Positions 33,835 to 41,187 of a stretch of DNA of 64,000 nt are shown here, in pieces (the stretch's first letter is position 1; the number at the start of each line of letters is the position of its first letter). The DNA is from an uncultured Pseudoxanthomonas sp. (GTDB taxonomy: Bacteria > Pseudomonadota > Gammaproteobacteria > Xanthomonadales > Xanthomonadaceae). Under the pieces are notes generated by a model. The model ran no database searches, was not told the origin of the DNA, and worked only from the letters and a program-made list of their open reading frames with translations. The stretch spans positions 62,001 through 126,000 of the forward strand of contig CAMLGZ010000003.1 in the NCBI GenBank assembly GCA_946479745.1, written 5' to 3'. Made by a program: the position numbers and the translations under genes.

Positions 33835-36096
33835 ATGCCATTCGCATCCGCCGCCGTTACGGTCGCAACCGCCATGCCGACAGCCCTTCCTGGCTCGCGG
33901 GTGATCGCGATTCTGGTGGCGTTGCTGGTGCTGGCGGTGGTGCTGGCCATCGCAGCACAGCGCTACTGGCAGTCCAGGCGCCGGCAAACCTTCGAACCGC
34001 CCAGAACCGAGTCGCAACGCGAGCGCGACGAGCACTTGAAACTGGCGCTGTGGGCCTCCGGCGAACATTTCTGGGACTACGATCTGGTCAGGCGCCGCCT
34101 GCACCACATGCGCGCGGACGAAAGCACCGCGCATTCGGCGGAAATCACCGTGCTGACCCGGCAGGGCGACGTTCCCACGATCCATGAACTGGACTTGCCG
34201 CTGGTAATGGAACAATTGCGCGGCCATCTACAGGGCGAAACTCCTTTGTTCATGTCCGAGCACCGCATGGACCTGAGCGGCAACGGCACCTGGGCCTGGG
34301 TGCGCGCGCGCGGCCGGGTGGTCGAACGCGACCTGCAGGGACGGCCGCTGCGCATCGCCGGCACCGCGCGCGACATCACCGCCAGCCGCAACACCGAATA
34401 CGAACACCGCATCGCCAGCGAAGTGATGCGCAGCATGAGCGAGGCGGTGGCGGTGCTGGACTGGAACTACAACTTCATCGCCGTCAACCAGGCTTTCACC
34501 CGCATCACCGGCTATGCCGATGTCGAAGTCATCGGCAAACCCGTGGAGATGCTGGACAGCAGTCAGCAGGATGCCGCGTTGCACGAGCGCATGCGCGAGG
34601 ACATCGGCCGCGATGGCCGCTGGTCCGGCGAAATGTGGCGGCTGCGCAAGGACGGCGAGGAAATCCTCTGCAAGGTCGAGACGAATGTAGTACCCGACGC
34701 CAGCGGCCAGCGCAATCTGTACGTGCAGGTGCTCAACGACATCACCGAACAGAAGCGCGCCGAACAGGAGCTGCGCTACCTGGCCAACTACGACACGCTC
34801 ACCAGCCTTCCCAACCGCTCGCTGCTGTCCGAGCGCCTGTCGCGCGCCATCGTGCGTGCGCGCCGCGAGAACGGCAAAGTCGCCGTGCTGTTCATCGATC
34901 TGGACCGCTTCAAGGACATCAACGACTCCCTGGGCCACGCCACCGGCGACCGCATCCTGCGCGCCGCCGCTGCGCGCGTGCAACAGACCGTCGGCGCGCA
35001 ACACACCGTCGCCCGGCTGAGCGGCGACGAATTCACCGTGGTGCTGGAAGAGGTGGGTTCGATGGAAGACGCTGAAATTGTCGCGCAGCAGATCATCGAC
35101 GCCTTCAAGCAGCCGCTCAGCTTCGGCGAGCGCCTGGAGCTGTCGGTATCGCCTTCCATCGGCATCAGCCTGTATCCGGACCATGCCCAGGTGCCCACCG
35201 ACCTGTTGAAGCACGCCGATACGGCCATGTACCAGGCCAAGGCCGCCGGACGACACACCTATCAGGTGTATTCGGAAACGATGGACGAAAAAACCCGCCA
35301 CCGCGCGATCCTGGCCAGCGCCTTGCGCAGGGCGCTGGAGCGCAATGAGCTGGCTCTGGTGTTCCAGCCGCGCCTTTCCCTCACCAAGCACCGCATCACC
35401 GGGGTCGAGGCGCTGCTGCGTTGGGAAAGCAAGGATTTCGGCGAGGTGTCGCCCGGCCAGTTCATTCCCTTGGCCGAGGAGTCGGGCCTGATCCTGGAAA
35501 TCGGCGCCTGGGCGCTGCGGCAGGCGCTGACCACGGTGCACGGCTGGCATCAGCAAGGCCTGCCCGGCCTGACCGTGGCGGTCAACGTATCGGCGCTGCA
35601 GTTGCAGCGCGGCGATCTGTCCGATGTGGTGGCGCAGATCCTGGCCGAAACCGGAGTGTCGGCCCACTGTCTGGAACTGGAGTTGACCGAAAGCGTGATC
35701 ATGGCCAATCCCGAAAAGAACGCCGATACCCTGCGCGCCTGTCGCCGGCTGGGCGTGTCGCTGGCCATCGACGACTTCGGCACTGGCTACTCCTCGCTGG
35801 CCTACCTCAAGCGCCTGCCGCTGACCACGTTGAAGATCGACCAGGAGTTCGTAGGCGACCTGACCCACGACACCGACGACGAAGCCATCACCAGCACCAT
35901 CATCAACATGGGCCATTCGCTATCGCTCAACGTCATCGCCGAGGGCGTGGAGACCGCCGCCCAGCTGCAGTTCCTGCGCGATCACGGCTGCGATGAGATC
36001 CAGGGCCACTGGATTTCCCACGCCCTGCCCCCGGACGCCTGCCTGCGCTTCATCCGCGAATACGGCATGGGCCACGAGATCGCGGTCGCTTCCTGA
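33835..36096 (+). CDS. PAS-GGDEF-EAL cyclic-di-GMP turnover protein
   Basis: 753 residues. One membrane helix (22-42) is followed by two PAS domains (about 65-190 and 195-310, the second with a PAC-like ending NDITEQKRAEQEL), a GGDEF domain and an EAL domain. The cyclase signature is SGDEF at 396-400, one residue off consensus and often still active; no RxxD inhibitory site precedes it. The phosphodiesterase has EALLRW at 525-530, the DDFGTGYSSL motif, KIDQEFV and a late Glu, so it looks active. The protein probably degrades and perhaps also makes c-di-GMP in response to a PAS-sensed signal. Monocistronic. Confidence 0.93.
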   Translation: MPFASAAVTVATAMPTALPGSRVIAILVALLVLAVVLAIAAQRYWQSRRRQTFEPPRTESQRERDEHLKLALWASGEHFWDYDLVRRRLHHMRADESTAHSAEITVLTRQGDVPTIHELDLPLVMEQLRGHLQGETPLFMSEHRMDLSGNGTWAWVRARGRVVERDLQGRPLRIAGTARDITASRNTEYEHRIASEVMRSMSEAVAVLDWNYNFIAVNQAFTRITGYADVEVIGKPVEMLDSSQQDAALHERMREDIGRDGRWSGEMWRLRKDGEEILCKVETNVVPDASGQRNLYVQVLNDITEQKRAEQELRYLANYDTLTSLPNRSLLSERLSRAIVRARRENGKVAVLFIDLDRFKDINDSLGHATGDRILRAAAARVQQTVGAQHTVARLSGDEFTVVLEEVGSMEDAEIVAQQIIDAFKQPLSFGERLELSVSPSIGISLYPDHAQVPTDLLKHADTAMYQAKAAGRHTYQVYSETMDEKTRHRAILASALRRALERNELALVFQPRLSLTKHRITGVEALLRWESKDFGEVSPGQFIPLAEESGLILEIGAWALRQALTTVHGWHQQGLPGLTVAVNVSALQLQRGDLSDVVAQILAETGVSAHCLELELTESVIMANPEKNADTLRACRRLGVSLAIDDFGTGYSSLAYLKRLPLTTLKIDQEFVGDLTHDTDDEAITSTIINMGHSLSLNVIAEGVETAAQLQFLRDHGCDEIQGHWISHALPPDACLRFIREYGMGHEIAVAS

Positions 36097-36148
36097 GCCC
36101 AATAGCGTCGCGCAGAACCATCCACATGGGGGCAGGCGCGGGAGCGCT

Positions 36149-36240
36149 GTGGGAGCGGCGTCCGGCCGAGAGGTCCTGCCGTCGCATCTCTGAAATACGG
36201 GGAACAACAGCCAGAGCTCGCGGCCGGACACCGCTCCCAC
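36149..36240. repeat. REP-like palindrome (GTGGGAGCGG family)
   Basis: GTGGGAGCGGCGTCCGGCCG is mirrored by CGGCCGGACACCGCTCCCAC. It lies between the PAS-GGDEF-EAL gene and the zapB-like gene. Confidence 0.8.
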
Positions 36241-36319
36241 GGTAGTCCTACGCCGCTCCACGCTCGTCTCCGCAGACGCAGCTTGACCGCCTGCCCGGCG
36301 CACCCCTATCGTGGCCGCC

Positions 36320-36538
36320 ATGGACAACGACGCCATCGAACAGCTCCGCACCCTGGCCACCCGCGTGCAGGCGCTGGTCGAACGTTGCCAGCGCCTGACC
36401 GACGAAAACCGCAGCCTGCGTACCCAGCAGGAACAGCTGGTCGGCGAGCGCTCGCAGTTGCTGGCCAAGAACGAACAGGCGCGCTCGCGCGTCGAAGCCA
36501 TGATCACGCGTTTGAAGTCGCTGGAGCAGCACACATGA
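36320..36538 (+). CDS. Small coiled-coil protein, TIGR02449/ZapB-like
   Basis: 72 residues, nearly all coiled coil (EQLRTLATRVQALVERCQRL and on), cytoplasmic. Proteins of this type lie directly upstream of zapA in many gammaproteobacteria and resemble ZapB, suggesting a role at the division ring. The GTG at 36311 would add three residues; the ATG at 36320 is preferred. Its stop overlaps the zapA start (ATGA). Confidence 0.85.
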   Translation: MDNDAIEQLRTLATRVQALVERCQRLTDENRSLRTQQEQLVGERSQLLAKNEQARSRVEAMITRLKSLEQHT

Positions 36539-36834
36539 GCGGCAGCGAACCGGTCAGCGTGCATATCCTGGACCGCGAGTACACCGTGGGCGTGGAAGCG
36601 GGCGAACGCAGCAGCCTGATGGCGGCGGCCAAGCTGCTGGACGGCAAGATGCGCGAAGTGCGCGGCGGCAACAAGATGGCCGCGGTGGACCGCGTGGCGG
36701 TGCTCGCCGCGCTCAACCTGGCGCACGAATTGCAGCAGTTGCGCGACGAACGCAGCGCGCGCGACCACGAACTTTCCAACACACTGGACGATCTGCACCG
36801 CAAGCTGGACAGCGTACTGGAATCGCAACGCTGA
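36535..36834 (+). CDS. zapA: Cell division protein ZapA
   Basis: Bundles FtsZ protofilaments at the division site. 99 residues: the N-terminal beta-beta-alpha head (VSVHILDREYTVGVEAGERS) followed by a helix and a C-terminal coiled coil (LSNTLDDLHRKLDSVLES). Length and layout match the family. It is translationally coupled to the upstream coiled-coil gene and sits just before the 6S RNA gene, as in many gammaproteobacteria. Confidence 0.94.
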   Translation: MSGSEPVSVHILDREYTVGVEAGERSSLMAAAKLLDGKMREVRGGNKMAAVDRVAVLAALNLAHELQQLRDERSARDHELSNTLDDLHRKLDSVLESQR

Positions 36835-36922
36835 TCCGGTTTCACGGTTGTTCCCGATTGCGTGGAACAAGCGCGATCACGACGATGCACACTGCAGAAT
36901 GAATTTCGACCGACGAACGGAC

Positions 36923-36950
36923 TTTGCATTTCCGGCGGCGTCGCTATACT
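36923..36950 (+). promoter_or_regulatory. Probable sigma-70 promoter of 6S RNA
   Basis: TTTGCA/TTGCAT at about 36923-36929 and TATACT at 36945-36950, with a 15-16-base spacer. The -10 box ends six bases before the predicted 5' end of the RNA. Confidence 0.6.
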
Positions 36951-36956
36951 GACCGC

Positions 36957-37142
36957 ACATCCTCTGCCGTGAACGACGGCGTGCAAAACATTCGCCTTGT
37001 CCCTTAAATACGACCACGGGAAGGGAACGGAAGCCAGGAGTGCAAGTCCGCCTCGCAGCGGAAAGCCCGAAGGCCCCCAACTCTTCCCACTTGAACCCCG
37101 GGTTCAAGGTCGTTTCGCAAGCATCGTCATGGCGGAGGATGT
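36957..37142 (+). ncRNA. ssrS: 6S RNA (SsrS)
   Basis: About 186 nt, close to the 184 nt of E. coli 6S RNA, which mimics an open promoter and holds sigma-70 RNA polymerase in stationary phase. The closing stem pairs ACATCCTCTGCC at the 5' end with GGCGGAGGATGT at the 3' end. The 3' half carries CTTGAACCCCGGGTTCAAGG, very like the E. coli CUUGAACC-AA-GGGUUCAAGG hairpin. A T-run (ATTTTTTC) follows directly. The position between zapA and fau is the classical one. The exact ends are inferred from the stem. Confidence 0.92.
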
Positions 37143-37275
37143 ATTTTTTCCTGCGCATGCGGCAACGCCCCTGATCGTCGGAACGCTTCGGATCGCCAGG
37201 ATCGGCCGCCATTCGGCCGGACGGCCCTGTTTGGCTTAGAATTCCGCGCATGAAATCGCCCGCGCGGACCCCCTC

Positions 37276-37893
37276 ATGATTCCGGACCGCGCCAGCCTGC
37301 GCAGCGGATTGCGCTCGCAACGCCGTGCCATTCCCGCATCGCAACGCATCGCCGCGGCCGACGCGCTGGCCAATCGCCTGCTTTCCCTGGCATTCGCCCC
37401 CGAATCGGGCTACGTCGCCGGCTATTGGGCGATGGACGGCGAGATCGCATTGCACAGCTGGCAAGTACGCCTGCCGCGCGAACTGGTTTACTGCCTGCCC
37501 GTGCTGCACCACGAAAACCAGCTGCGTTTCGCCCCGTGGCGGCCCGGCGACGCGCTGGTCACCAACCGCTTCGGCATTCCGGAGCCGGACGTGGAATCGA
37601 CCTCCGCATTGCCGCCCGAAGCGATGTCGCTGGTGGCCATGCCCCTGGTCGGGTTCGATGGCGCCGGCCGCCGGTTGGGCATGGGAGGCGGCTGGTACGA
37701 TCGCAGCTTCGCCTTCCGCAACGCTTCCATGCCGCCGCCCTGGCTGGTGGGCGTGGGCTTCGACGCGCAACGGGTCGATCAGCTCACTGCCGAAGACTGG
37801 GACGTAGTGCCTGACGCGATCTGCACCGAGACCGGGACCTTGCTGGCCGAGCCCCGTGAGTACACGCCCCATGAGTACGAGCCCAATGACTAG
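37276..37893 (+). CDS. fau: 5-formyltetrahydrofolate cyclo-ligase
   Basis: Converts 5-formyl-THF to 5,10-methenyl-THF with ATP, recycling an inhibitory folate. 205 residues. The N-terminal RSGLRSQRRAIP helix and the phosphate-binding GRRLGMGGGWYDR motif are intact, with VGVGFDAQRVDQLTAEDWDV near the end. The C-terminal tail (EPREYTPHEYEPND) overlaps the start of the EVE-domain gene. The gene follows 6S RNA directly, as in E. coli, where ssrS and ygfA (fau) are co-transcribed. Confidence 0.94.
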   Translation: MIPDRASLRSGLRSQRRAIPASQRIAAADALANRLLSLAFAPESGYVAGYWAMDGEIALHSWQVRLPRELVYCLPVLHHENQLRFAPWRPGDALVTNRFGIPEPDVESTSALPPEAMSLVAMPLVGFDGAGRRLGMGGGWYDRSFAFRNASMPPPWLVGVGFDAQRVDQLTAEDWDVVPDAICTETGTLLAEPREYTPHEYEPND

Positions 37894-38353
37894 CCGCAAA
37901 CGCTATTGGCTGATGAAGTCCGAACCGGACGCCTTCTCCATCGACGACCTGCAGAAAGTGGGCGTGGAACCCTGGAACGGCGTGCGCAACTACCAGGCGC
38001 GCAACCACATGCGCCAGATGCAGGTCGGCGACGGCGTGCTGTTCTACCACTCCAGCTGCGCGGTGCCCGCCGTCGTCGGCATCGCCAAGGTGGCGAGCGT
38101 GGCGTATCCGGACCCTACCCAGTTCGATCCCAAGTCGGACTACTTCGATGCCAAGAGCACGCGCGAGGAACCGCGCTGGTCGCTGGTCGATGTCGCTTTC
38201 GAGCGCAAGCTCAAGCGCGCGATCCCGCTGGAAGAGATCAAGCAACACGCTGATGCGCTGGGCGAAGGCTTCGCGCTGACCCAGCGCGGCTCGCGCCTGT
38301 CGGTGTCGCCGGTCAGCGCCGCGCAGTGGAAGCTGCTGCTGTCGCTCGAATAA
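37886..38353 (+). CDS. EVE domain protein
   Basis: 155 residues from the ATG at 37886 (MTSRKRYWLMKSEPDAFS), the conserved opening of the EVE/thymocyte nuclear protein 1 family. KVGVEPWNGVRNYQARNHMR and the FYHSSCAVPAVVGIA pocket are typical. EVE domains are PUA-like and bind modified bases in DNA or RNA. In gammaproteobacteria a stand-alone copy often lies beside fau or rpiA, as here; its own target is not established. In-frame starts at 37856 and 37871 are possible but lie in the overlap with fau. Confidence 0.92.
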   Translation: MTSRKRYWLMKSEPDAFSIDDLQKVGVEPWNGVRNYQARNHMRQMQVGDGVLFYHSSCAVPAVVGIAKVASVAYPDPTQFDPKSDYFDAKSTREEPRWSLVDVAFERKLKRAIPLEEIKQHADALGEGFALTQRGSRLSVSPVSAAQWKLLLSLE

Positions 38354-38365
38354 ATCACCACTCCC

Positions 38366-38435
38366 TGTAGGAGCGGGCCTGCCCGCGACGAGGCTTTACC
38401 GGTAGAGCCTGTCGCGGGCAGGGCCCGCTCCTACA
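38366..38435. repeat. REP-like palindrome (TGTAGGAGCGGG family)
   Basis: TGTAGGAGCGGGCCTGCCCG followed by CGAC is mirrored by GTCGCGGGCAGGGCCCGCTC followed by CTACA. The right end lies 28 bases before rpiA. Confidence 0.85.
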
Positions 38436-38463
38436 GGGGCAGATAATCAACAGGAATCTCACC

Positions 38464-39117
38464 ATGTCGCAAAACGAAGCAAAACGCCGGGCCGCCGAAA
38501 AAGCCATCGAGTACGTGGAAGACGGCATGATCGTCGGCGTCGGCACCGGTTCCACCGTGGCCTTCTTCATCGACGCGCTGGCGCGGATCAAGCACCGCAT
38601 CGCCGGCACCGTTTCCAGCTCCGACCAGAGCACCGAGCGCCTGCGCGCGCACGGCATCGAAGTGATGGAACTCAACAACACCGGCGAGCTGGCCCTGTAC
38701 GTGGACGGTGCCGACGAATGCGACCCGCACAAGCGCCTGATCAAGGGCGGCGGCGCAGCGCTGACCCGCGAGAAGATCATCGCCGAGGCCAGCGCGAAGT
38801 TCGTCTGCATCATCGACCCGGTCAAGCAGGTGCCGGTGCTGGGCAAGTTCCCGCTGCCGGTGGAAGTGATCCCGATGGCGCGCAGTTTGGCCGCGCGGCG
38901 GATCCTTTCCCTCACCGGTGGTCAGCCGGTGTGGCGCGACGGCGTGGTCACCGACAACGGCAACGTGATCATCGACGTGCACGGACTGTCTATCGTCGAC
39001 CCGGTAGCGATGGAGCGCGAGTTGTCGCAGATCCCGGGCGTGGTCTCGGTGGGTTTGTTCGCGCGCCGTCCGGCCGACGTGGTGATCATCGGCGGCGAAC
39101 CGCCCACAGTCCTGTAA
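38464..39117 (+). CDS. rpiA: Ribose-5-phosphate isomerase A
   Basis: Interconverts ribose-5-phosphate and ribulose-5-phosphate in the pentose phosphate pathway. 217 residues. Phosphate-binding [16 protein letters not shown], the catalytic region [20 protein letters not shown], and [11 protein letters not shown] are complete. The start is preceded by a plain AGGAATCTCACC. It follows the EVE gene across a REP-like element. Confidence 0.97.
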   Translation: MSQNEAKRRAAEKAIEYVEDGMIVGVGTGSTVAFFIDALARIKHRIAGTVSSSDQSTERLRAHGIEVMELNNTGELALYVDGADECDPHKRLIKGGGAALTREKIIAEASAKFVCIIDPVKQVPVLGKFPLPVEVIPMARSLAARRILSLTGGQPVWRDGVVTDNGNVIIDVHGLSIVDPVAMERELSQIPGVVSVGLFARRPADVVIIGGEPPTVL

Positions 39118-39131
39118 GCAACGAGACTGAC

Positions 39132-39239
39132 CTCCCCCTTTGAAAAAGGGGGATTGAGGGGATTTGCTCTTGCTCTTGCTTCTGCTCACAAACAGGAGCA
39201 AGAGCAAATCCCCCGTAAACCCCCTTTTCCAAAGGGGGC
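39132..39239. repeat. Large imperfect inverted repeat (CCCCCTTT...AAAGGGGG family)
   Basis: CTCCCCCTTTGAAAAAGGGG and CCCCCTTTTCCAAAGGGGGC at the ends each form a small hairpin. Between them, GGGGATTTGCTCTTGCTCTTG is mirrored by CAGGAGCAAGAGCAAATCCC. It lies between the convergent genes rpiA and the HTH regulator and may end both transcripts. Confidence 0.7.
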
Positions 39240-39252
39240 AAAAGCGAGAGCT

Positions 39253-39639
39253 TCAAGTCTTGGTCAGCGCCTTCACCAGTTCGCCGACCAACTCGCGCCG
39301 CTTCGGCGGCAACGCCAGAAACGCTTCGATCACCTGACGCTCGCGCGCCCCGGTTCCGCTGGGCCAAGCCGCCTGCGTCTCCGCCACACGATGTTTGGAT
39401 TCCTTGCCGAAACGCAGCACCTGCGGCTCAATGCCGAACAGCGCCGCCAGCACCTGCAGCTTGTCCTGCTCGGGCATGGAGTGCCCGTTCAACCAGCGCG
39501 AGGTGGTCTGGAAACTCACAGAACGGCCGCGGTACTTGGCGTTGAACAGACGGAACAGCACGGCCGGACGCGCCTCGTAGCCGAGCGCCCGCATCGCTTC
39601 GGCCAGCCGTAGGGAAAACTGATAACGCTCATCGCTCAT
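39253..39639 (-). CDS. Helix-turn-helix (Cro/XRE-like) transcriptional regulator
   Basis: 128 residues. The N-terminal two-thirds resemble a phage-repressor-type DNA-binding domain: AEAMRALGYEARPAVLFRLF, then SFQTTSRWLNGHSMPEQDKL, the likely recognition-helix region, and LAALFGIEPQVLRFG. A short helical tail (RQVIEAFLALPPKRRELVGE) may dimerise. It is divergent from an orphan gene, with a palindromic repeat set (GTTCAT / ATGAAC) in the shared promoter region that is a likely operator for autoregulation. No other phage genes are nearby. Confidence 0.75.
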   Translation of the reverse strand: MSDERYQFSLRLAEAMRALGYEARPAVLFRLFNAKYRGRSVSFQTTSRWLNGHSMPEQDKLQVLAALFGIEPQVLRFGKESKHRVAETQAAWPSGTGARERQVIEAFLALPPKRRELVGELVKALTKT

Positions 39640-39686
39640 GAGTGGGGAAGTTACTGGCGTGCGCGACCTCTCGATTCACTACTAAT

Positions 39687-39715
39687 GTTCATTGACATGA
39701 ACTTATATAGTTCAT
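39687..39715. promoter_or_regulatory. Candidate operator: three GTTCAT half-sites around a -10-like box
   Basis: GTTCAT (39687-39692), TGAC, then its mirror ATGAAC (39697-39702), TTATATA, then GTTCAT again (39710-39715). TATATA between the half-sites resembles a -10 element. It lies 47 bases upstream of the HTH gene start and 113 bases before the divergent gene. A second dyad CGATGCC-GGTTT-GGCATCG is at 39783-39801. Confidence 0.5.
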
Positions 39716-39827
39716 AGAGTGATTCCAAAGGATGGTCCGCAGGGAGCGAAACACCGATGGTTCCTGTCGGCGCGTCGCATTGCGATGCCGGTTTGGCATC
39801 GTTTTACATGACATGGAGAGATTGCCC

Positions 39828-40274
39828 ATGAGCCTGTCGTTGCCGGGTGAACCGGGAGGGAAGGCCTCCCAGGAAGCGCGGCTGGATAGCGTGTCCTTCC
39901 CCGCCGCTGCGCATACCAGCCTTGAGCGTCTGGTCCATCTGCTGCAGGGCAGTGCCAAGCCGAGTCTGGCCGATGTCGGCATCACCACCCTGCCCTATGC
40001 CCAGCTGGACAGGCTTTACAGCAGTGCCAGGCAGGAAGCCGAGCTCTGCCAGGATCGCTCGGAACTGTTCCTGGAACTGTTGGAATGCTGCGTGGAGAAC
40101 AACGCCACGCCGGAGCCGGACACGCTGCTGCGCATGACCCGGCAGCTGTTGAGATTGGCGCGCGACCAGCACCGCTGGCACGATCTGGCCGACAACGCGG
40201 CCTACTACCGCGACAACGCACAGGTCGCTGCGCGCATTTCCAGCTATCTGTCCGCCGGCGAAGGCGGCGAGTGA
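39828..40274 (+). CDS. Hypothetical protein (148 aa), divergent from HTH regulator
   Basis: The ATG at 39828 has GGAGAG seven bases upstream and gives 148 residues; the longer frame to 39732 runs through the dyad in the leader and is unlikely. The protein is mostly helical and cytoplasmic (SLERLVHLLQGSAKPSLADV, LFLELLECCVENNATPEPDT, LRMTRQLLRLARDQHRWHDL) with a short TPR-like feel in the second half. No family is recognised. Its likely regulator is the HTH gene read in the opposite direction. Confidence 0.65.
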   Translation: MSLSLPGEPGGKASQEARLDSVSFPAAAHTSLERLVHLLQGSAKPSLADVGITTLPYAQLDRLYSSARQEAELCQDRSELFLELLECCVENNATPEPDTLLRMTRQLLRLARDQHRWHDLADNAAYYRDNAQVAARISSYLSAGEGGE

Positions 40275-40422
40275 ACAGTCGGCCCGGGCTTCCGGCGAAC
40301 GCGACACCAAGCTCCGAATCGGTGAGCTCCAAATCGGTGAGCCCCGGCGCCTGTCCCGACCTTCTGGCGGGCGGCGGCTTACCGATACACTAGCGGCCCG
40401 TCCCGCTCATCCGGAAACCCGC

Positions 40423-40863
40423 ATGCCTTCCATCCGCATTTCCCTGCTTCTGCTGATGTCGCTGATCAGTGGCTGCGCCAGCGCCGGCAGCTGGGTGGAG
40501 CTGGGCGGTCAGCGCTACAAAGTCGAAGTGGCCGACGACGACGCCGAACGCGCCCGTGGATTGATGTTCCGCGATCAACTGGCGGCCGACAGCGGCATGA
40601 TCTTTCTGCATGACCGCGAAGAGCCGCAGGCGTATTGGATGAAGAACACCAGGATCGCGCTGGACATCCTGTACTTCGACAGCGCGCGCAAATTGGTAGC
40701 CCAGCAGCGCGACGTGCCGCCGTGCTCGGCGGGCAACGCCTGCCCGCCGTATCCCAGCAATGCACCAGCCCGCTACGTGCTGGAACTGAACGCAGGCGAA
40801 GCGGCGAAGCTGAAGCTGAAAAACGGCGCCGAACTCACCTTCAGCAAAGACATCCTGCCGTAG
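40423..40863 (+). CDS. DUF192 family lipoprotein
   Basis: 146 residues. MPSIRISLLLLMSLISGCAS is a lipoprotein signal with the acylated Cys at 18. The DUF192 domain is complete: ERARGLMFRDQLAADSGMIF, the YWMKNTRIALDILYFD core and the PARYVLELNAG end. Its role is unknown; the family is a small conserved beta fold found across bacteria and archaea. The first three bases of the repeat that follows are its TAG stop. Confidence 0.9.
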   Translation: MPSIRISLLLLMSLISGCASAGSWVELGGQRYKVEVADDDAERARGLMFRDQLAADSGMIFLHDREEPQAYWMKNTRIALDILYFDSARKLVAQQRDVPPCSAGNACPPYPSNAPARYVLELNAGEAAKLKLKNGAELTFSKDILP

Positions 40864-40886
40864 GTCGGGGCGACGCCCCCGACGCA
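40861..40886. repeat. Half element of TAGGTCGGGG family overlapping a stop codon
   Basis: TAGGTCGGGGCGACGCCCCC followed by GACG forms a single stem-loop. The TAG is the stop of the DUF192 gene. Confidence 0.65.
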
Positions 40887-40922
40887 CGGAAATCCTCTGC
40901 CCCAGTACCCGCTCTCCAATAT

Positions 40923-41083
40923 CCGTTCGTGGTGAGCCTGTCGAGGAACCCGTTCGTGGTGAGCCTGTCGAGGAACCCGTTCGTGGTGAGCCTGTCGAAC
41001 CACGCTTTTCGCCGGATATCCGGAGCGCCGCTATCTGAAAAATCGCGCCAAGAGCGTGGTTCGACAAGCTCACCACGAACGGG
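40923..41083. repeat. Three 27-bp tandem repeats plus an inverted copy
   Basis: CCGTTCGTGGTGAGCCTGTC begins each 27-base unit at 40923, 40950 and 40977; the first two end GAGGAAC and the third GAACCAC. An inverted copy (GTGGTTCGACAAGCTCACCA, then CGAACGG) lies at 41056-41083, so the last unit can fold with it into a long hairpin. This is a dispersed xanthomonad-type repeat. Reading frames through it (PFVVSLSNHA, GSTGSPRTG) are artefacts. Confidence 0.8.
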
Positions 41084-41187
41084 TTAATGGCTGGATTTCG
41101 GCGGCGATGAATCGGGCGATGAATCGATTGAGCCTGAACAGTCTTGCAGGGCTTGATTGTGACGGCAATTGACGCCAATCTTGGTTC

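Noticed and set aside
40773..41003. Minus-strand ORF with repeated QAHHERVPR units
   Set aside because: It is a translation of the 27-bp repeats and carries no independent signal.
40923..41083. Tandem repeats as a CRISPR array
   Set aside because: The 27-base units are directly adjacent with no spacers, and no cas genes are present.
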